From Atopsyche davidsoni (lineage: Eukaryota > Arthropoda > Insecta > Trichoptera > Hydrobiosidae): a stretch of 64,000 nucleotides of DNA. Below are positions 63,746 through 64,000 of this stretch, in pieces. Position 1 is the first letter of the stretch. Every line of letters starts with the position of its first letter. A model generated the notes under the pieces. That model was not told the DNA's origin. It worked only from the letters and a program-made list of their open reading frames with translations, and ran no database searches. Position numbers and translations under genes: made by a program. The stretch lies in assembly GCA_022113835.1 (NCBI GenBank), contig JAILWY010000001.1, positions 2,976,001 through 3,040,000 on the forward strand. The letters are read 5' to 3'.

Positions 63746-64000
63746 TTATTTCGTGTCATGTTTTTTTTTGTTGTTTTAAAATAAATAGGAGCTTAACCAT
63801 TTGGTTAATTTGAAACTGTAAATGAAATTGGCGAAATTCCATGCTTTAATGACGCTTGCACGTTGAATCTAACTGAATTTTGCAAATGTATGCAAATCGA
63901 TGAAGCCAAACGAAATTCATTAAATAAATAAGCTAATCTGGATTTATTTATATTACAAGAATATTAAGTATGCTCAATTGTTAGATTCATTTTGTTATAT

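Noticed and set aside
1..64000. CRISPR array, operons or other prokaryotic systems
   Set aside because: No regularly spaced repeats with unique spacers and no bacterial gene layout; the conserved genes have spliceosomal introns.

Overview
This is eukaryotic, almost certainly insect, nuclear DNA. It is strongly AT-rich, its conserved genes are split by short GT-AG introns, and it holds many mobile-element remnants (mariner, hAT, Helitron-like, LINE tails, tRNA-derived repeats). The insect order cannot be fixed from the sequence. There is no bacterial gene organisation, CRISPR array, rRNA or convincing functional tRNA gene. All alignments behind this annotation were made by eye.

Left part (1 to about 41.3 kb): a gene desert. 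I find no conserved protein gene, only repeats and a few GC-rich islands. The repeats are a TTAA-flanked foldback element (1384-2106), a mariner deletion derivative (2639-2924), LINE 3' ends (4140-4790), a roughly 140-bp tandem array (6.55-7.06 kb), a hairpin element next to a tRNA-like head (9.25-9.57 kb), a family of tRNA-Thr-like repeats (19.7, 20.2-20.8, 23.2-23.9, 40.5-40.9 kb) and a roughly 148-bp tandem array growing out of a GC-rich island (31.1-32.45 kb).

Gene cluster (41.3-51.9 kb): four genes with resolvable exons. ANAPC4/APC4 (+, six coding exons, 812 aa) is a scaffold subunit of the anaphase-promoting complex. A single-pass membrane protein with one immunoglobulin domain (-, three exons, 230 aa) converges on it tail to tail. 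TMEM60 (-, one exon, 134 aa) and ALG8 (+, eight exons, 520 aa, ER glucosyltransferase of N-glycan precursor synthesis) are divergent and share a roughly 380-bp intergenic promoter region. The four genes have unrelated cellular roles, so the cluster looks like compact insect gene packing and not a functional unit.

Right part (52-64 kb): a nest of transposable elements. It holds several hAT-type elements, two of them with readable 8-bp target duplications; one sits inside an older repeat whose uninterrupted relative is also in the window. It also has a solo-LTR-like block with a TATA box, a second foldback element, a Helitron-like element with a 3' hairpin and CTAG end, a 219-bp near-perfect palindrome, LINE tails and several GC-rich islands of unknown function.
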